From NCBI GenBank assembly GCA_947489685.1, contig CANLEM010000009.1:1-64000 (forward strand): a DNA stretch of 64,000 bases, in the 5' to 3' direction. A program made the translations under genes and the position numbers. Below the pieces are notes generated by a model. That model searched no databases. It worked only from the letters and a program-made list of their open reading frames with translations, and was not told the origin of the DNA. The stretch comes from an uncultured Aquimarina sp. (GTDB taxonomy: Bacteria > Bacteroidota > Bacteroidia > Flavobacteriales > Flavobacteriaceae). Positions 25,613-33,673 of this stretch are shown here, piece after piece (positions within the stretch are counted from its first letter, which is position 1; each line of letters begins with the position of its first letter).

Positions 25613-28201
25613 TTATTTTTGAATTACTACTTTCTGAGTTATGGTATGTCCTCCATCTGAAGTTTCTAAAATATACAGTCCAGAAATCACCTCATCTAAT
25701 GCTATTCTATTTCTTTGAACCAGGCCGGATTTTACAAGACGTCCATTCATATCCATTAGTCTAAAACTAATTTCTCTATTATCAATAGTGGATAAATGAA
25801 TATACTGGGATGTTGGATTAGGAAATATTTCAGACGAGAAGATTCTATCTTCAGTCCCTAATTCTCCGTCTATTTTGATATTAGGTGACACCATACTTCT
25901 TGCAGAAGATGTCCCTATAGAAACCGTATAATCTTCAACTTCTCCATAACCAAATGTCTCGCAAGCAGAAGGAGCTCCGTTCCACTTCATAGAAACTCTC
26001 ATTCTTGTATTTCCGGCTATAGCACCAGCTGGTACTGTAAAATTGTATGATAAATTACCCGAATTTGAAGTAGATCCTGATACAACCTTCTCTGAAGATT
26101 CAAAACTTCCGTTCTTATTAAAATCAATCCATACACCCCAATGTTCGGTATATGATGCGCTAACAAACCCAATACTTAATACAATAGTATTAGATCCATA
26201 AGGTAAATTTCCTGTCTGAGAAGTAAAATCACCATATCCTCCATTTGCACCACTAGAATTAGAAATACCGCCAATACCTACATAGTCTATAAATTCATAA
26301 TTTACTGTATTTCCTTTTGAAGAACAATATGAAAGTACAACATCTTGAGTAGTAACACTTAATGCACTACTGTTGCTAGACATGTTTCCTGAAGCATCAT
26401 AAGCAGATATGGCAAAAGTATATGTTGTTCCTGCAGTTAGCCCCGAAACATTATAACTAGTTCCTGAAACGGTTCCTATTGAAGTCCCATTTTGATATAT
26501 TCTATATCCCGTAACACCAATATTATCAGTAGATGCAGACCAAGATATCCTAACGCTTGTTTGCTCTATATTAGACGAAGTTATATTTGATGGTACAGAA
26601 GGGGCCTGCGTATCTGCACCAGAACCTCCACCGCCGTTAAAAGTATGATTTCCCAAATCATCAAACGTATTTCTAGCAAAAGAATCCCACTCTGATGTAG
26701 CGTAACTTGTTGATGGGGATGATACTTCTGATTTTCTTCGTAACGTGACGTCTTTAGCAAAATTAGCCGAACCTCCATTAAAAGTACCGATAATATCAAT
26801 CAAAGTTCCACTTTTGAATAATCCCACTGCGTCATTTCCATTAAAAACCATTTCGGTACCAGATGATAATACATCTGCTTCATTTTTGATAGTAGTAGAT
26901 GCCGAGTTATTTGCTGCAACATACACATCATTATTCGCCAAGGTACCCGAAAGGTTTAATCCAGAAGACCAAGCTCCTGCCCCATTGGTTTGCTTTTTGA
27001 TTGTATATCCAGATAGGTTGATAGCGGCTCCTGTAAAGTTTGCTATTTCTATAGCCTTGTTATTTGAAGATCCCTCGATATACTCAGAAAAAAACAATTC
27101 TGTTGCCACTCCTCCTCCCGAAGTATTATCAGTAGTAGTCACGGTAATCGTATTACTATTCCCGGATACATTCCCAGCGGCATCCTTTGCTCTAACAAAA
27201 AATGTATACGTAGTATTAGCCGAAAGCCCGGTAACGTTAAAACCTGCTGTAGTTGTTGTACTTAACAGACTCCCATTTCTATAAACATCATACCCTGTAA
27301 CTGCAACATTGTCTGTAGAGGCATTCCAGGTCAATGTAGTTGATGTTTCAGTTGTATTGTTTGCTAATAGGTTTGATGGTACTCCAGGTGCAACAGTATC
27401 TTCTCCTCCACCTCCAGTATTTCCAAATCGATCTTCGGCTTGTGGTCCTCCCCAAATTTGAGTAGCAAAAGCAGGGTTATCAATAAATGGATTTCTATTT
27501 CCTTGAATAGTCTCTAAAATCGGATTTCTTTGTAATTCTAGTTGAGAAACCGGATCCTCGGCATTCCATTCCAAAAATAACTGAAGCATATTACTATCAG
27601 TTGCGGCTGCAGTACCTACTCCTACATTTTTAGGTAAACATCTGTCACCATATCTAATATATACGTACATCATCATACGTGCTACATCTCCTTTCCATTC
27701 ATCGCCTGGATACCAATGCCCTTGTGAAGTAATACCAGAATTTCCTGATCCATCGGCAAATTTTCTATTACCACGTGATGAATTTCGTTGTACATCTGCG
27801 GGCCTTAAATGATGCGCATCGGCACCCGGTCCTTCGCTACCTAGATTAGGATTCCCTAATGATCTAGGGTATACATGTTCGCGATTCCAATCTGTACTGC
27901 CTCCTCCATTAGCATTTACATCACGTGTTCTATCTGTTGTAGAATTTCCATCGGTATCATTAAATCCATATACCAAAATTACTTTGGTTGCATCTGTTGG
28001 ATCTATATCGCTTTGCTGAAGAGCATTCCATACCCCAGGCGTATACGTAAGAAAATTTATATGAGTATTAGTAACTTTTGTTCCTAATTCGGTTTGCAAA
28101 GATTGCCCTGTAAGATTTAAGTTAACGTCGTTGTAATACGCTGGAACTTGGCTATATCCTATAGCAGAAACTACCAGCAGTAATAGTAGCATTTTTTTCA
28201 T
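25613..28201 (-). CDS. Secreted modular endonuclease I with T9SS domain
   Basis: An 862-residue exported nuclease. The signal peptide is MKKMLLLLLVVSAIGYSQ. Residues 20-260 are an endonuclease I (EndA/NucM-like) domain: YGFNDTDGN, TDWNREHVYPRSL, DAHHLRPADVQRNSSRGN. The Arg-Glu-His and His-His-Leu-Arg blocks carry the metal and catalytic residues. After it come fibronectin III (270-355), a lamin-tail-like domain (365-515: ELFFSEYIEGSSNNKAIEIA), a second fibronectin III, a GEVED domain and a T9SS type A domain. It probably degrades extracellular DNA or RNA for nutrition. Many DNA-binding beta modules on one chain suggest cell-surface retention. It has its own terminator. Confidence 0.92.
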   Translation of the reverse strand: MKKMLLLLLVVSAIGYSQVPAYYNDVNLNLTGQSLQTELGTKVTNTHINFLTYTPGVWNALQQSDIDPTDATKVILVYGFNDTDGNSTTDRTRDVNANGGGSTDWNREHVYPRSLGNPNLGSEGPGADAHHLRPADVQRNSSRGNRKFADGSGNSGITSQGHWYPGDEWKGDVARMMMYVYIRYGDRCLPKNVGVGTAAATDSNMLQLFLEWNAEDPVSQLELQRNPILETIQGNRNPFIDNPAFATQIWGGPQAEDRFGNTGGGGEDTVAPGVPSNLLANNTTETSTTLTWNASTDNVAVTGYDVYRNGSLLSTTTTAGFNVTGLSANTTYTFFVRAKDAAGNVSGNSNTITVTTTDNTSGGGVATELFFSEYIEGSSNNKAIEIANFTGAAINLSGYTIKKQTNGAGAWSSGLNLSGTLANNDVYVAANNSASTTIKNEADVLSSGTEMVFNGNDAVGLFKSGTLIDIIGTFNGGSANFAKDVTLRRKSEVSSPSTSYATSEWDSFARNTFDDLGNHTFNGGGGSGADTQAPSVPSNITSSNIEQTSVRISWSASTDNIGVTGYRIYQNGTSIGTVSGTSYNVSGLTAGTTYTFAISAYDASGNMSSNSSALSVTTQDVVLSYCSSKGNTVNYEFIDYVGIGGISNSSGANGGYGDFTSQTGNLPYGSNTIVLSIGFVSASYTEHWGVWIDFNKNGSFESSEKVVSGSTSNSGNLSYNFTVPAGAIAGNTRMRVSMKWNGAPSACETFGYGEVEDYTVSIGTSSARSMVSPNIKIDGELGTEDRIFSSEIFPNPTSQYIHLSTIDNREISFRLMDMNGRLVKSGLVQRNRIALDEVISGLYILETSDGGHTITQKVVIQK

Positions 28202-28542
28202 TGTGTTGTTGTGAGTTAGTATAATTTACCAAAGCCGAAACTAAAATTATTTTATCAAACATACTAGAGCTATATGTTACCAAATGGTTATGTAGTATGT
28301 TGATAATCTAACATTTAGAATAAAAAATCATGTAATCGATTACTTATCAGGCAGTTATAAAATCCCTACATGTTAATAAGTTATTTCTTACACTACCTAT
28401 CAGAAATGTATTTCAAGAATATAGTTCTGGAGCTGGCATTGTTACTATGCATAAACAATAATCCCTCATAAATATTGTGGTTTTCAGGTAACTGATTATC
28501 AATTATTTAGAGTAAATTTAACATCCAACTTGAATATATTAC
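28202..28542. other. Intergenic region upstream of the nuclease and peptide cluster
   Basis: No gene is seen. It contains a dyad of AACATACTA (28258-28266) and TAGTATGTT (28293-28301), about 60 bases upstream of the nuclease start, which may be a control site for that gene. The rest is AT-rich. Confidence 0.4.
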
Positions 28543-28650
28543 ACAAAAAGAAAAATCTTAGATTTAGAAAGCGCTCAAAACCTTACTAAAGAGCATCAAT
28601 TACAAATTACTAGTAGTTATTTTAAAACTACTAATTATACAAAACGTTAA
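28543..28650 (+). pseudogene. Fossil peptide-precursor gene (leader without start codon)
   Basis: In the frame beginning with ACA at 28543 the translation is TKRKILDLESAQNLTKEHQ, then LQITSS and a short cysteine-free tail to a stop at 28648. This matches the leader of the neighbouring peptides (MKKILELxGxxxLSKQxQxxIxG). The expected ATG position reads ACA and an in-frame TGA lies just upstream. The core has no cysteine. It is a decayed sixth member of the cluster. Confidence 0.6.
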
Positions 28651-28716
28651 GGTTACCTTATTCGCTTTGTAATCTTGATCTCTGAAGCGCCTAATTTTCT
28701 TTTAAAACTCAAAAGC

Positions 28717-28747
28717 AAAAAGGCAAATCAACTGGTTTGCCTTTTTT
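28717..28747 (+). terminator. Rho-independent terminator after the fossil precursor
   Basis: AAAAAGGCAAA, an 8-base loop, TTTGCCTTTTTT. The stem and T-run are intact although the gene ahead of it has decayed. Confidence 0.75.
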
Positions 28748-28817
28748 ACCCTTGCCCTATGTTGTGTGTATGATTTTCGAGTTTATGGTCAATCATTAAT
28801 CTATAAACATATGTACA

Positions 28818-28991
28818 ATGAAAAAAATTTTAAATCTAACCGGAGTTCAAAAACTGAGTAAACAACAGCAACAGCAAATCACAGGGTCTTCTGTAAGAGG
28901 AACTTGCTGTCCTAGTGGTAGAGGGTGTATTATTGCAGGGTATTGTGAACCTGGCCGTTGTTATGGGTGGGGTCGTTGCATTTTTTATTAA
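28818..28991 (+). CDS. Six-cysteine peptide precursor 1
   Basis: A 57-residue precursor, too short for ordinary gene finding. The leader MKKILNLTGVQKLSKQQQQQ ends in ITGSS, a variant of the double-glycine site where ITG/ING is conserved across the cluster. The core is rich in Cys, Gly and Arg with cysteines at 30, 31, 37, 43, 48 and 54. The last three follow C-x4-C-x5-C (CEPGRCYGWGRC). The expected product is a secreted, disulfide-bonded or otherwise modified peptide of about 34 residues. No transporter or modifying enzyme is near. It has its own downstream terminator. Confidence 0.8.
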   Translation: MKKILNLTGVQKLSKQQQQQITGSSVRGTCCPSGRGCIIAGYCEPGRCYGWGRCIFY

Positions 28992-29047
28992 TTTCTAATA
29001 CCATAGCTTTATAAGCACTACCTCTTTTATGTGCAAAAAACTTCGAA

Positions 29048-29069
29048 GGCAAACTTAATCAAGTTTGCC
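29048..29069 (+). terminator. Terminator after precursor 1
   Basis: GGCAAACTT, AATC, AAGTTTGCC: a perfect 9-base stem followed by TATTTTAAG, so the T-tract is weak. Confidence 0.65.
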
Positions 29070-29192
29070 TATTTTAAGTATATCCATTGTCTTGTTTACT
29101 TTCTTATTTCTATTCACAGTATTAAACCTATGTTTATCTAGATTCAACAATTCATTTTGTTGTTGAAATTTATAAATGTCAAGAACTTAAAC

Positions 29193-29224
29193 TTGTGACA
29201 CATACTACTTTCTAATAATTTTAG
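29193..29224 (+). promoter_or_regulatory. Promoter of precursors 2 and 3
   Basis: TTG at 29193-29195 and TAATTTTAG at 29216-29224, separated by 20 bases. The -7 box differs from TAnnTTTG by one inserted base. The ATG at 29258 is 33 bases further on. Confidence 0.5.
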
Positions 29225-29257
29225 AAACACATAGACTAACTCTTAAATACCTATTAA

Positions 29258-29443
29258 ATGAAAAAAATTTTAGAATTAAAAGGAATCAATACCATTAGCA
29301 AACAAGAGCAACAAAAAATCAATGGTGCTTCGAGATTATATGTTTACTGTAAGGGTACAAGAATGTGTTGCCAAATGTTTAACGGTATGGAATTTTGTGA
29401 CTTTGGATACTGCCAACCAAATGGAGTTTGTATTTGGGCATAA
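29258..29443 (+). CDS. Six-cysteine peptide precursor 2
   Basis: A 61-residue precursor with the cluster leader MKKILELKGINTISKQEQQ ending INGAS. The core has cysteines at 31, 37, 38, 47, 52 and 58. As in its neighbours a CC pair is followed by C-x4-C-x5-C (CDFGYCQPNGVC). Compared with the others it has one cysteine before the pair instead of one between the pair and the terminal triplet. It is followed after 38 bases by precursor 3, and both probably share the promoter at 29193. Confidence 0.8.
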   Translation: MKKILELKGINTISKQEQQKINGASRLYVYCKGTRMCCQMFNGMEFCDFGYCQPNGVCIWA

Positions 29444-29481
29444 AACTGAATTAGAATTATTAACTTTTTAAATATTCACTT

Positions 29482-29661
29482 ATGAAAAAAATCTTAGAAT
29501 TAAACGGGGTACAAAAACTGAGTAGAAAAGAACAAGTAAAAATTAACGGTGCAGGATTCGGCGGTTGTTGTAGTCCTAACCAATGTCGCGTTAGCTTTCC
29601 TGGAGGAAGTTTTTGTGAGCCAGGCCGTTGTCTTTCTTGGGGTGGTTGCATCTTTTATTAG
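29482..29661 (+). CDS. Six-cysteine peptide precursor 3
   Basis: A 59-residue precursor: leader MKKILELNGVQKLSRKEQV ending INGAG, then a Gly/Cys-rich core with cysteines at 29, 30, 35, 45, 50 and 56. The end CEPGRCLSWGGC plus IFY is nearly the same as in precursor 1 (CEPGRCYGWGRC plus IFY), so the two are the closest relatives in the cluster. A strong terminator follows. The function, perhaps a bacteriocin or signalling peptide, is unproven. Confidence 0.82.
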   Translation: MKKILELNGVQKLSRKEQVKINGAGFGGCCSPNQCRVSFPGGSFCEPGRCLSWGGCIFY

Positions 29662-29675
29662 TATATTGAGTTTAC

Positions 29676-29704
29676 AAAAGGTTGGATCGGTGATCCAACC
29701 TTTT
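29676..29704 (+). terminator. Rho-independent terminator after precursor 3
   Basis: AAAAGGTTGGATC, GGT, GATCCAACCTTTT followed by more T: a 13-base perfect stem, 15 bases past the stop. Confidence 0.9.
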
Positions 29705-29737
29705 TTCATTACATCATAAACACAAATTTATCTCATT

Positions 29738-29887
29738 ATGAAAAAAAGAAACATTAAAGCATTAAAGCTAGATAAAAAGATCATTGCTATTGCACAGCCC
29801 AACACCATAAAAGGAGGAAGAATTCCTACAGCAACGTCAAAGTATACCGTTTGCGGATGTTTTACCGCGCGATCGGTTCGTTGTTAA
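29738..29887 (+). CDS. Class I lanthipeptide-like precursor
   Basis: A 49-residue precursor that differs from its neighbours. The leader is lysine-rich, MKKRNIKALKLDKKIIAIAQ, followed by PNTIKGG, fitting the LxLxKxxIxxL...GG leader of Bacteroidota class I lanthipeptides. The core after GG (RIPTATSKYTVCGCFTARSV plus RC) has four Thr, two Ser and three Cys, enough for lanthionine rings. No LanB dehydratase or LanC cyclase is encoded in the window, so it would need enzymes elsewhere. Confidence 0.72.
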   Translation: MKKRNIKALKLDKKIIAIAQPNTIKGGRIPTATSKYTVCGCFTARSVRC

Positions 29888-29937
29888 AACTATAAACAAC
29901 ACATAAAATTTATAATTCTCATCATCTACTCTAAAAT

Positions 29938-30132
29938 ATGAAAAAGCTCTTGAAACTTCCAGGGATAGAAAAACTGGATCGAAAACAACAAGCAAAAATT
30001 ACAGGATCAGATATCATTATAAGAGTTCGATGCTGCGGAAGTCGCAAATGTACGATCATTTATAATTCTGGAACACGTTCTTGTGTGCCCGGTTATTGCT
30101 CAGAAAGAGGTGGTGATTGCACTATCTTTTAA
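29938..30132 (+). CDS. Six-cysteine peptide precursor 4
   Basis: A 64-residue precursor with leader MKKLLKLPGIEKLDRKQQA ending ITGSD. Core cysteines are at 32, 33, 38, 49, 54 and 61, giving CC-x4-C-x10-C-x4-C-x6-C. It is the most diverged of the four, with a basic core (RVRCCGSRKC). It lies 50 bases after the lanthipeptide-like gene and may be transcribed with it. A long hairpin separates it from the convergent ackA gene. Confidence 0.8.
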   Translation: MKKLLKLPGIEKLDRKQQAKITGSDIIIRVRCCGSRKCTIIYNSGTRSCVPGYCSERGGDCTIF

Positions 30133-30141
30133 ATAAGAATA

Positions 30142-30179
30142 TAATCAAGGATGAATTTTATATAACTCATCCTTGATTA
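30142..30179. terminator. Hairpin between the convergent peptide cluster and ackA
   Basis: TAATCAAGGATGA and TCATCCTTGATTA form a perfect 13-base stem with a 12-base loop. T-tracts are weak on both strands, but the position between two convergent genes suits a shared terminator. Confidence 0.65.
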
Positions 30180-30183
30180 AAAA

Positions 30184-31368
30184 TTATCCTATAAGCCTAA
30201 AAGATTGTTTGGCGATTTCTAATTCCTCGTTAGTAGGGATGACTAATATTTTTGTTTTTGAAGAGGATAAGCTAATATCTCTTATGTCTTTGGATCGAAC
30301 ACTATTTTTTTCGTGATCTAATTGTATACCAAAGAAGTTCATATCTTCACAAACCATTTTTCTAATTACATCCGAATTTTCTCCTATACCCGCAGTAAAA
30401 ACAATTGCATCCAAACCATTCATTACAGCTACATACGAGCCAATAAATTTTTTGATTCGATAGGCATTCATCTTTAATGCTAGTCTACAATCAGAATTTC
30501 CTTTCTCTGCTTCGGCTTCTATATCTCTAAGGTCACTGTATCCTGTAAGGCCAAGCATACCACTTTCTTTTTGCAACAACATATTTACATCTTCTAAAGA
30601 ATGACCTAAGGTATTTACCATATAAAATATTACCGCCGGATCAATATCTCCAGATCTTGTACCCATAATTAATCCATTCATAGGTGCAAACCCTAAGGTA
30701 TGATCTATGCTTCTTCCATTTTCTACAGCCGTCATACTACATCCGTTTCCTAAGTGGATTGTGATAATTTTGGATTTCTCTTTCTCTAGAAAATCTATAG
30801 CCTTTTCTGAAACATACTTATGACTGGTACCATGAAAACCATACAAACGTATATGATTCTCTTCAAGATATTTATTGGGTATAGCATACTTATGCGCTTC
30901 TACCGGGATAGTTTGATGAAAAGCGGTATCAAAAACTGCTACTTGTTTGGCTTCAGGAAAAATTTCTTCGGCAACCAGAATACCTTCCAAATTTGCAGGG
31001 TTATGTAGCGGAGCCAAAGCCGAAAGATCACTTATTTTTTGCTTTACGTCATTCGTTACTTCTACAGTTTTGGCAAAAGTACTTCCTCCATGAACTACAC
31101 GATGTCCCACGGCATCAATTTCAAGGGCCGATTCTAAGACTCCTATTTGATCATCCATCAAATATTTTGCAATCAACTTCAATCCTTCTTTATGCGTCTT
31201 GATTTGACTCACTTTTTCTATCTTATCCGAACTTGTAGTATAACTGAGTTTAGCATCATCCAACCCTATTCGTTCTACAAGACCAGAACAAATAACATCA
31301 GCCTCAGGCATTTGAAACAATTGAAATTTTATCGAAGAACTTCCCGAATTCAGTACTAGTATTCTCAT
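30184..31368 (-). CDS. ackA: Acetate kinase
   Basis: A 394-residue enzyme converting acetyl phosphate plus ADP to acetate plus ATP. Family motifs are the N-terminal VLNSGSSSIKFQLF, HGTSHKYVSEKA, HLGNGCSMTAVENGRSIDHT, LIMGTRSGDIDP and FTAGIGENS. Length is standard. It starts 13 bases after the pta stop, forming the classical pta-ackA operon for acetate overflow or acetate activation. Acts in the cytoplasm. Confidence 0.97.
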   Translation of the reverse strand: MRILVLNSGSSSIKFQLFQMPEADVICSGLVERIGLDDAKLSYTTSSDKIEKVSQIKTHKEGLKLIAKYLMDDQIGVLESALEIDAVGHRVVHGGSTFAKTVEVTNDVKQKISDLSALAPLHNPANLEGILVAEEIFPEAKQVAVFDTAFHQTIPVEAHKYAIPNKYLEENHIRLYGFHGTSHKYVSEKAIDFLEKEKSKIITIHLGNGCSMTAVENGRSIDHTLGFAPMNGLIMGTRSGDIDPAVIFYMVNTLGHSLEDVNMLLQKESGMLGLTGYSDLRDIEAEAEKGNSDCRLALKMNAYRIKKFIGSYVAVMNGLDAIVFTAGIGENSDVIRKMVCEDMNFFGIQLDHEKNSVRSKDIRDISLSSSKTKILVIPTNEELEIAKQSFRLIG

Positions 31369-31381
31369 ATGGATATTGCTT

Positions 31382-33475
31382 TTATAACCCTTGTGCTTGG
31401 ATCGCCGTAATTATTACTGTATTATACACATCATCAACGGTGCACCCTCTGCTTAAATCATTTACGGGTTTGTTTAAACCTTGAAGCATTGGACCAATAG
31501 CTAATGCTCCTGTTTCTCTTTGTACCGCTTTATAAGTATTGTTTCCGGTATTTAAATCCGGAAATATCAATACGCTTGCCTGACCAGCAACTTCAGAATT
31601 CGGGAGTTTACTTTGCCCTACTCTCATATCCACGGCAGCATCGTATTGAATTGGTCCTTCAATTTTAAGATCCGGATGTTTTTCTTTTACTATTGCTGTA
31701 GCATTTCTAACAATTTCTACATCTTCTCCTTTACCCGAAGTTCCTGAAGAATAGGATAACATTGCAACTTTAGGTTCTATTCCAAAAGCGGCAGCAGATT
31801 CTGAAGATGAAATTGCTATCTCTGCTAATTGTTCTGCATTTGGATTTGGATTTATGGCACAATCACCAAAAACTGAAACTCTATCCTCTAAGCACATAAA
31901 GAACACCGAGGAAACTACCTTAACATCTGGTTTGGTTTTTATAAACTGCAAAGCTGGTCGTATGGTATGTTGTGTAGTATGCACAGCCCCCGACACCATG
32001 CCATCAGCATGGCCCTTATAAATCATCATTGTACCAAAATAAGAGACATCTGCCATCATGTCCTTGGCCATATCTAGATTTACGTTTTTATGTTTTCGCA
32101 GTTCATAAAAAGTTTGTACATAATCATCAAAATGCTCAGATTCTGTAGGTGAAATTATATTCAACTTATCAAAATCAATAGGGATGTCAAGTTTTACAGC
32201 CTTGCTCTTAATTTTCTTTGCGTTACCTATTAATGTAATATCCACTACATCTGATGCTAATAATCGCGAAGTAGCTCTTAGGATCCTTTCGTCTGATCCT
32301 TCGGGTAATACAATATGTTTTTTATGTTTTAATGCACGTCTTAGTAAGTTGTATTGAAACATTTTTGGCGTTAACCCTTCGGACTTAAAGGTAATGAGTT
32401 TATCTGCAAGACGATCTTCATTTACATATTTCTCAAAAGTGCTAATCGAGGTATCTATCTTTTGCAAATTATCTAAATAAATTTTTGACTTTATTGCTCC
32501 TATTTGGTTCGTAATAGAAAATGTACCACTCGGCACCGATATAATAGGAAACGATAAAGACACCCCTTCTATCAACTTAAGAATAGACTTTTCTGGCACT
32601 ATACCACCAGTTAATATTATTCCCGATATTTTAGGGTAATTATCCGATATATTTGCTTGCAATACACCTAGTATAATATCTGCCCGGTCTCCAGGAGTTA
32701 TTACCAAACTATTATCTTTTAGATGTGTGAGATAATTACGTAGCTGCATGGCCCCTACTCCAAAATTACCTGCTTGATTATTTAAATATTCTTTTCCAAA
32801 CAGCACATTTCCATCTAACTCTTGTACAATTTCTTTTATGGTAGGATTAATAAGGGAGTTTACTTTAGGAATAATAATTCGATCTACTTCACTACCAAAA
32901 TCATTTTTAAAATGAGTATCCAATTCTTTTTCACAACCAGGAGTAACTTTGTTAGCTACTAATGCCATGATCTCTACATCTTTACTGTTAAATGTATCAT
33001 AGGCTAATTTAAGGTTGGATACAATTTCTTTGTTTTTCTTATCCACACCACTAGCCACAATAACAGCTGGTATCCCTAAGTTTTTGGCTATAACAACATT
33101 AATATCAAATTCTATAATACTACCTTCATCAGAAAAATCTGTTCCTTCTACCAGTATAAAATCGAATTTGTCTTCGAGGTTTTTATATTTTCTGATGATA
33201 CCATCAATGATTTCTCCAGATTTTCCTTGATTATATTTTTGAAGTACCTCACTACGTGTAAAGGCATAGGCATTCTTAAAGTTAATATCTAATTCAAAAT
33301 GCGATATTACGGTATTGATATGATTATCAACTTCTCCTGCTGCAGGATCATCAATTATTGGTCTGAAATATCCTACTTTGGCCACCTTGCCCAGTAGCAT
33401 ACGCATCATACCTAAAACGACTATCGATTTACCGCTATTGGGTTCGATAGTGGCTATGTAAACGGCTTTGCTCAT
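31382..33475 (-). CDS. pta: Phosphate acetyltransferase (long form)
   Basis: A 697-residue enzyme exchanging acetyl-CoA and acetyl phosphate. Residues 1-215 are a P-loop domain (TIEPNSGKSIVVLGMM), residues about 220-330 a DRTGG domain, and residues 375-697 the catalytic PTA domain (KHIVLPEGSDERILRATSRL, ending with NDLSRGCTVDDVYNTVIITA). This three-domain form is the E. coli-like Pta, whose N-terminal domains respond to metabolites. First gene of the pta-ackA operon. A TATCTTTG box is 20 bases upstream. Confidence 0.97.
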   Translation of the reverse strand: MSKAVYIATIEPNSGKSIVVLGMMRMLLGKVAKVGYFRPIIDDPAAGEVDNHINTVISHFELDINFKNAYAFTRSEVLQKYNQGKSGEIIDGIIRKYKNLEDKFDFILVEGTDFSDEGSIIEFDINVVIAKNLGIPAVIVASGVDKKNKEIVSNLKLAYDTFNSKDVEIMALVANKVTPGCEKELDTHFKNDFGSEVDRIIIPKVNSLINPTIKEIVQELDGNVLFGKEYLNNQAGNFGVGAMQLRNYLTHLKDNSLVITPGDRADIILGVLQANISDNYPKISGIILTGGIVPEKSILKLIEGVSLSFPIISVPSGTFSITNQIGAIKSKIYLDNLQKIDTSISTFEKYVNEDRLADKLITFKSEGLTPKMFQYNLLRRALKHKKHIVLPEGSDERILRATSRLLASDVVDITLIGNAKKIKSKAVKLDIPIDFDKLNIISPTESEHFDDYVQTFYELRKHKNVNLDMAKDMMADVSYFGTMMIYKGHADGMVSGAVHTTQHTIRPALQFIKTKPDVKVVSSVFFMCLEDRVSVFGDCAINPNPNAEQLAEIAISSSESAAAFGIEPKVAMLSYSSGTSGKGEDVEIVRNATAIVKEKHPDLKIEGPIQYDAAVDMRVGQSKLPNSEVAGQASVLIFPDLNTGNNTYKAVQRETGALAIGPMLQGLNKPVNDLSRGCTVDDVYNTVIITAIQAQGL

Positions 33476-33494
33476 GTATATAAATTTGGTTGCG

Positions 33495-33502
33495 CAAAGA
33501 TA
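33495..33502 (-). promoter_or_regulatory. -7 box of the pta-ackA promoter
   Basis: On the minus strand the octamer is TATCTTTG, a perfect TAnnTTTG element about 20 bases ahead of the pta ATG. A canonical TTG at the correct distance is not clear. Confidence 0.55.
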
Positions 33503-33610
33503 CGGGAATACAACAATTTAACATATGATAAAAACTTATTTATTGTTTCTCTTTTTTACCAAATTTTATGTTTGTATTATTTTTGATTCCGAAAAAAACA
33601 AAACACAAAA

Positions 33611-33640
33611 AAAGCAAGGCCTATGACAAGACCTTGCTTT
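33611..33640 (-). terminator. Terminator of the DUF2911 gene
   Basis: AAAGCAAGG and CCTTGCTTT form a 9-base stem with a 12-base loop, followed on the minus strand by a T-run, 33 bases past the stop at 33674. Confidence 0.8.
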
Positions 33641-33673
33641 GCTATTGTATTACTTATAATTTACCAAGGTAAA

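Noticed and set aside
26745..27284. 179-codon open frame on the plus strand inside the endonuclease I gene
   Set aside because: It is antisense to a clear modular protein with Ser/Thr/Asn-rich domains, which commonly leave long antisense frames open. No start signal or family pattern was seen.
29460..29709. Two minus-strand frames across peptide precursor 3
   Set aside because: They run through the plus-strand leader, core and terminator, whose features match the neighbouring precursors.
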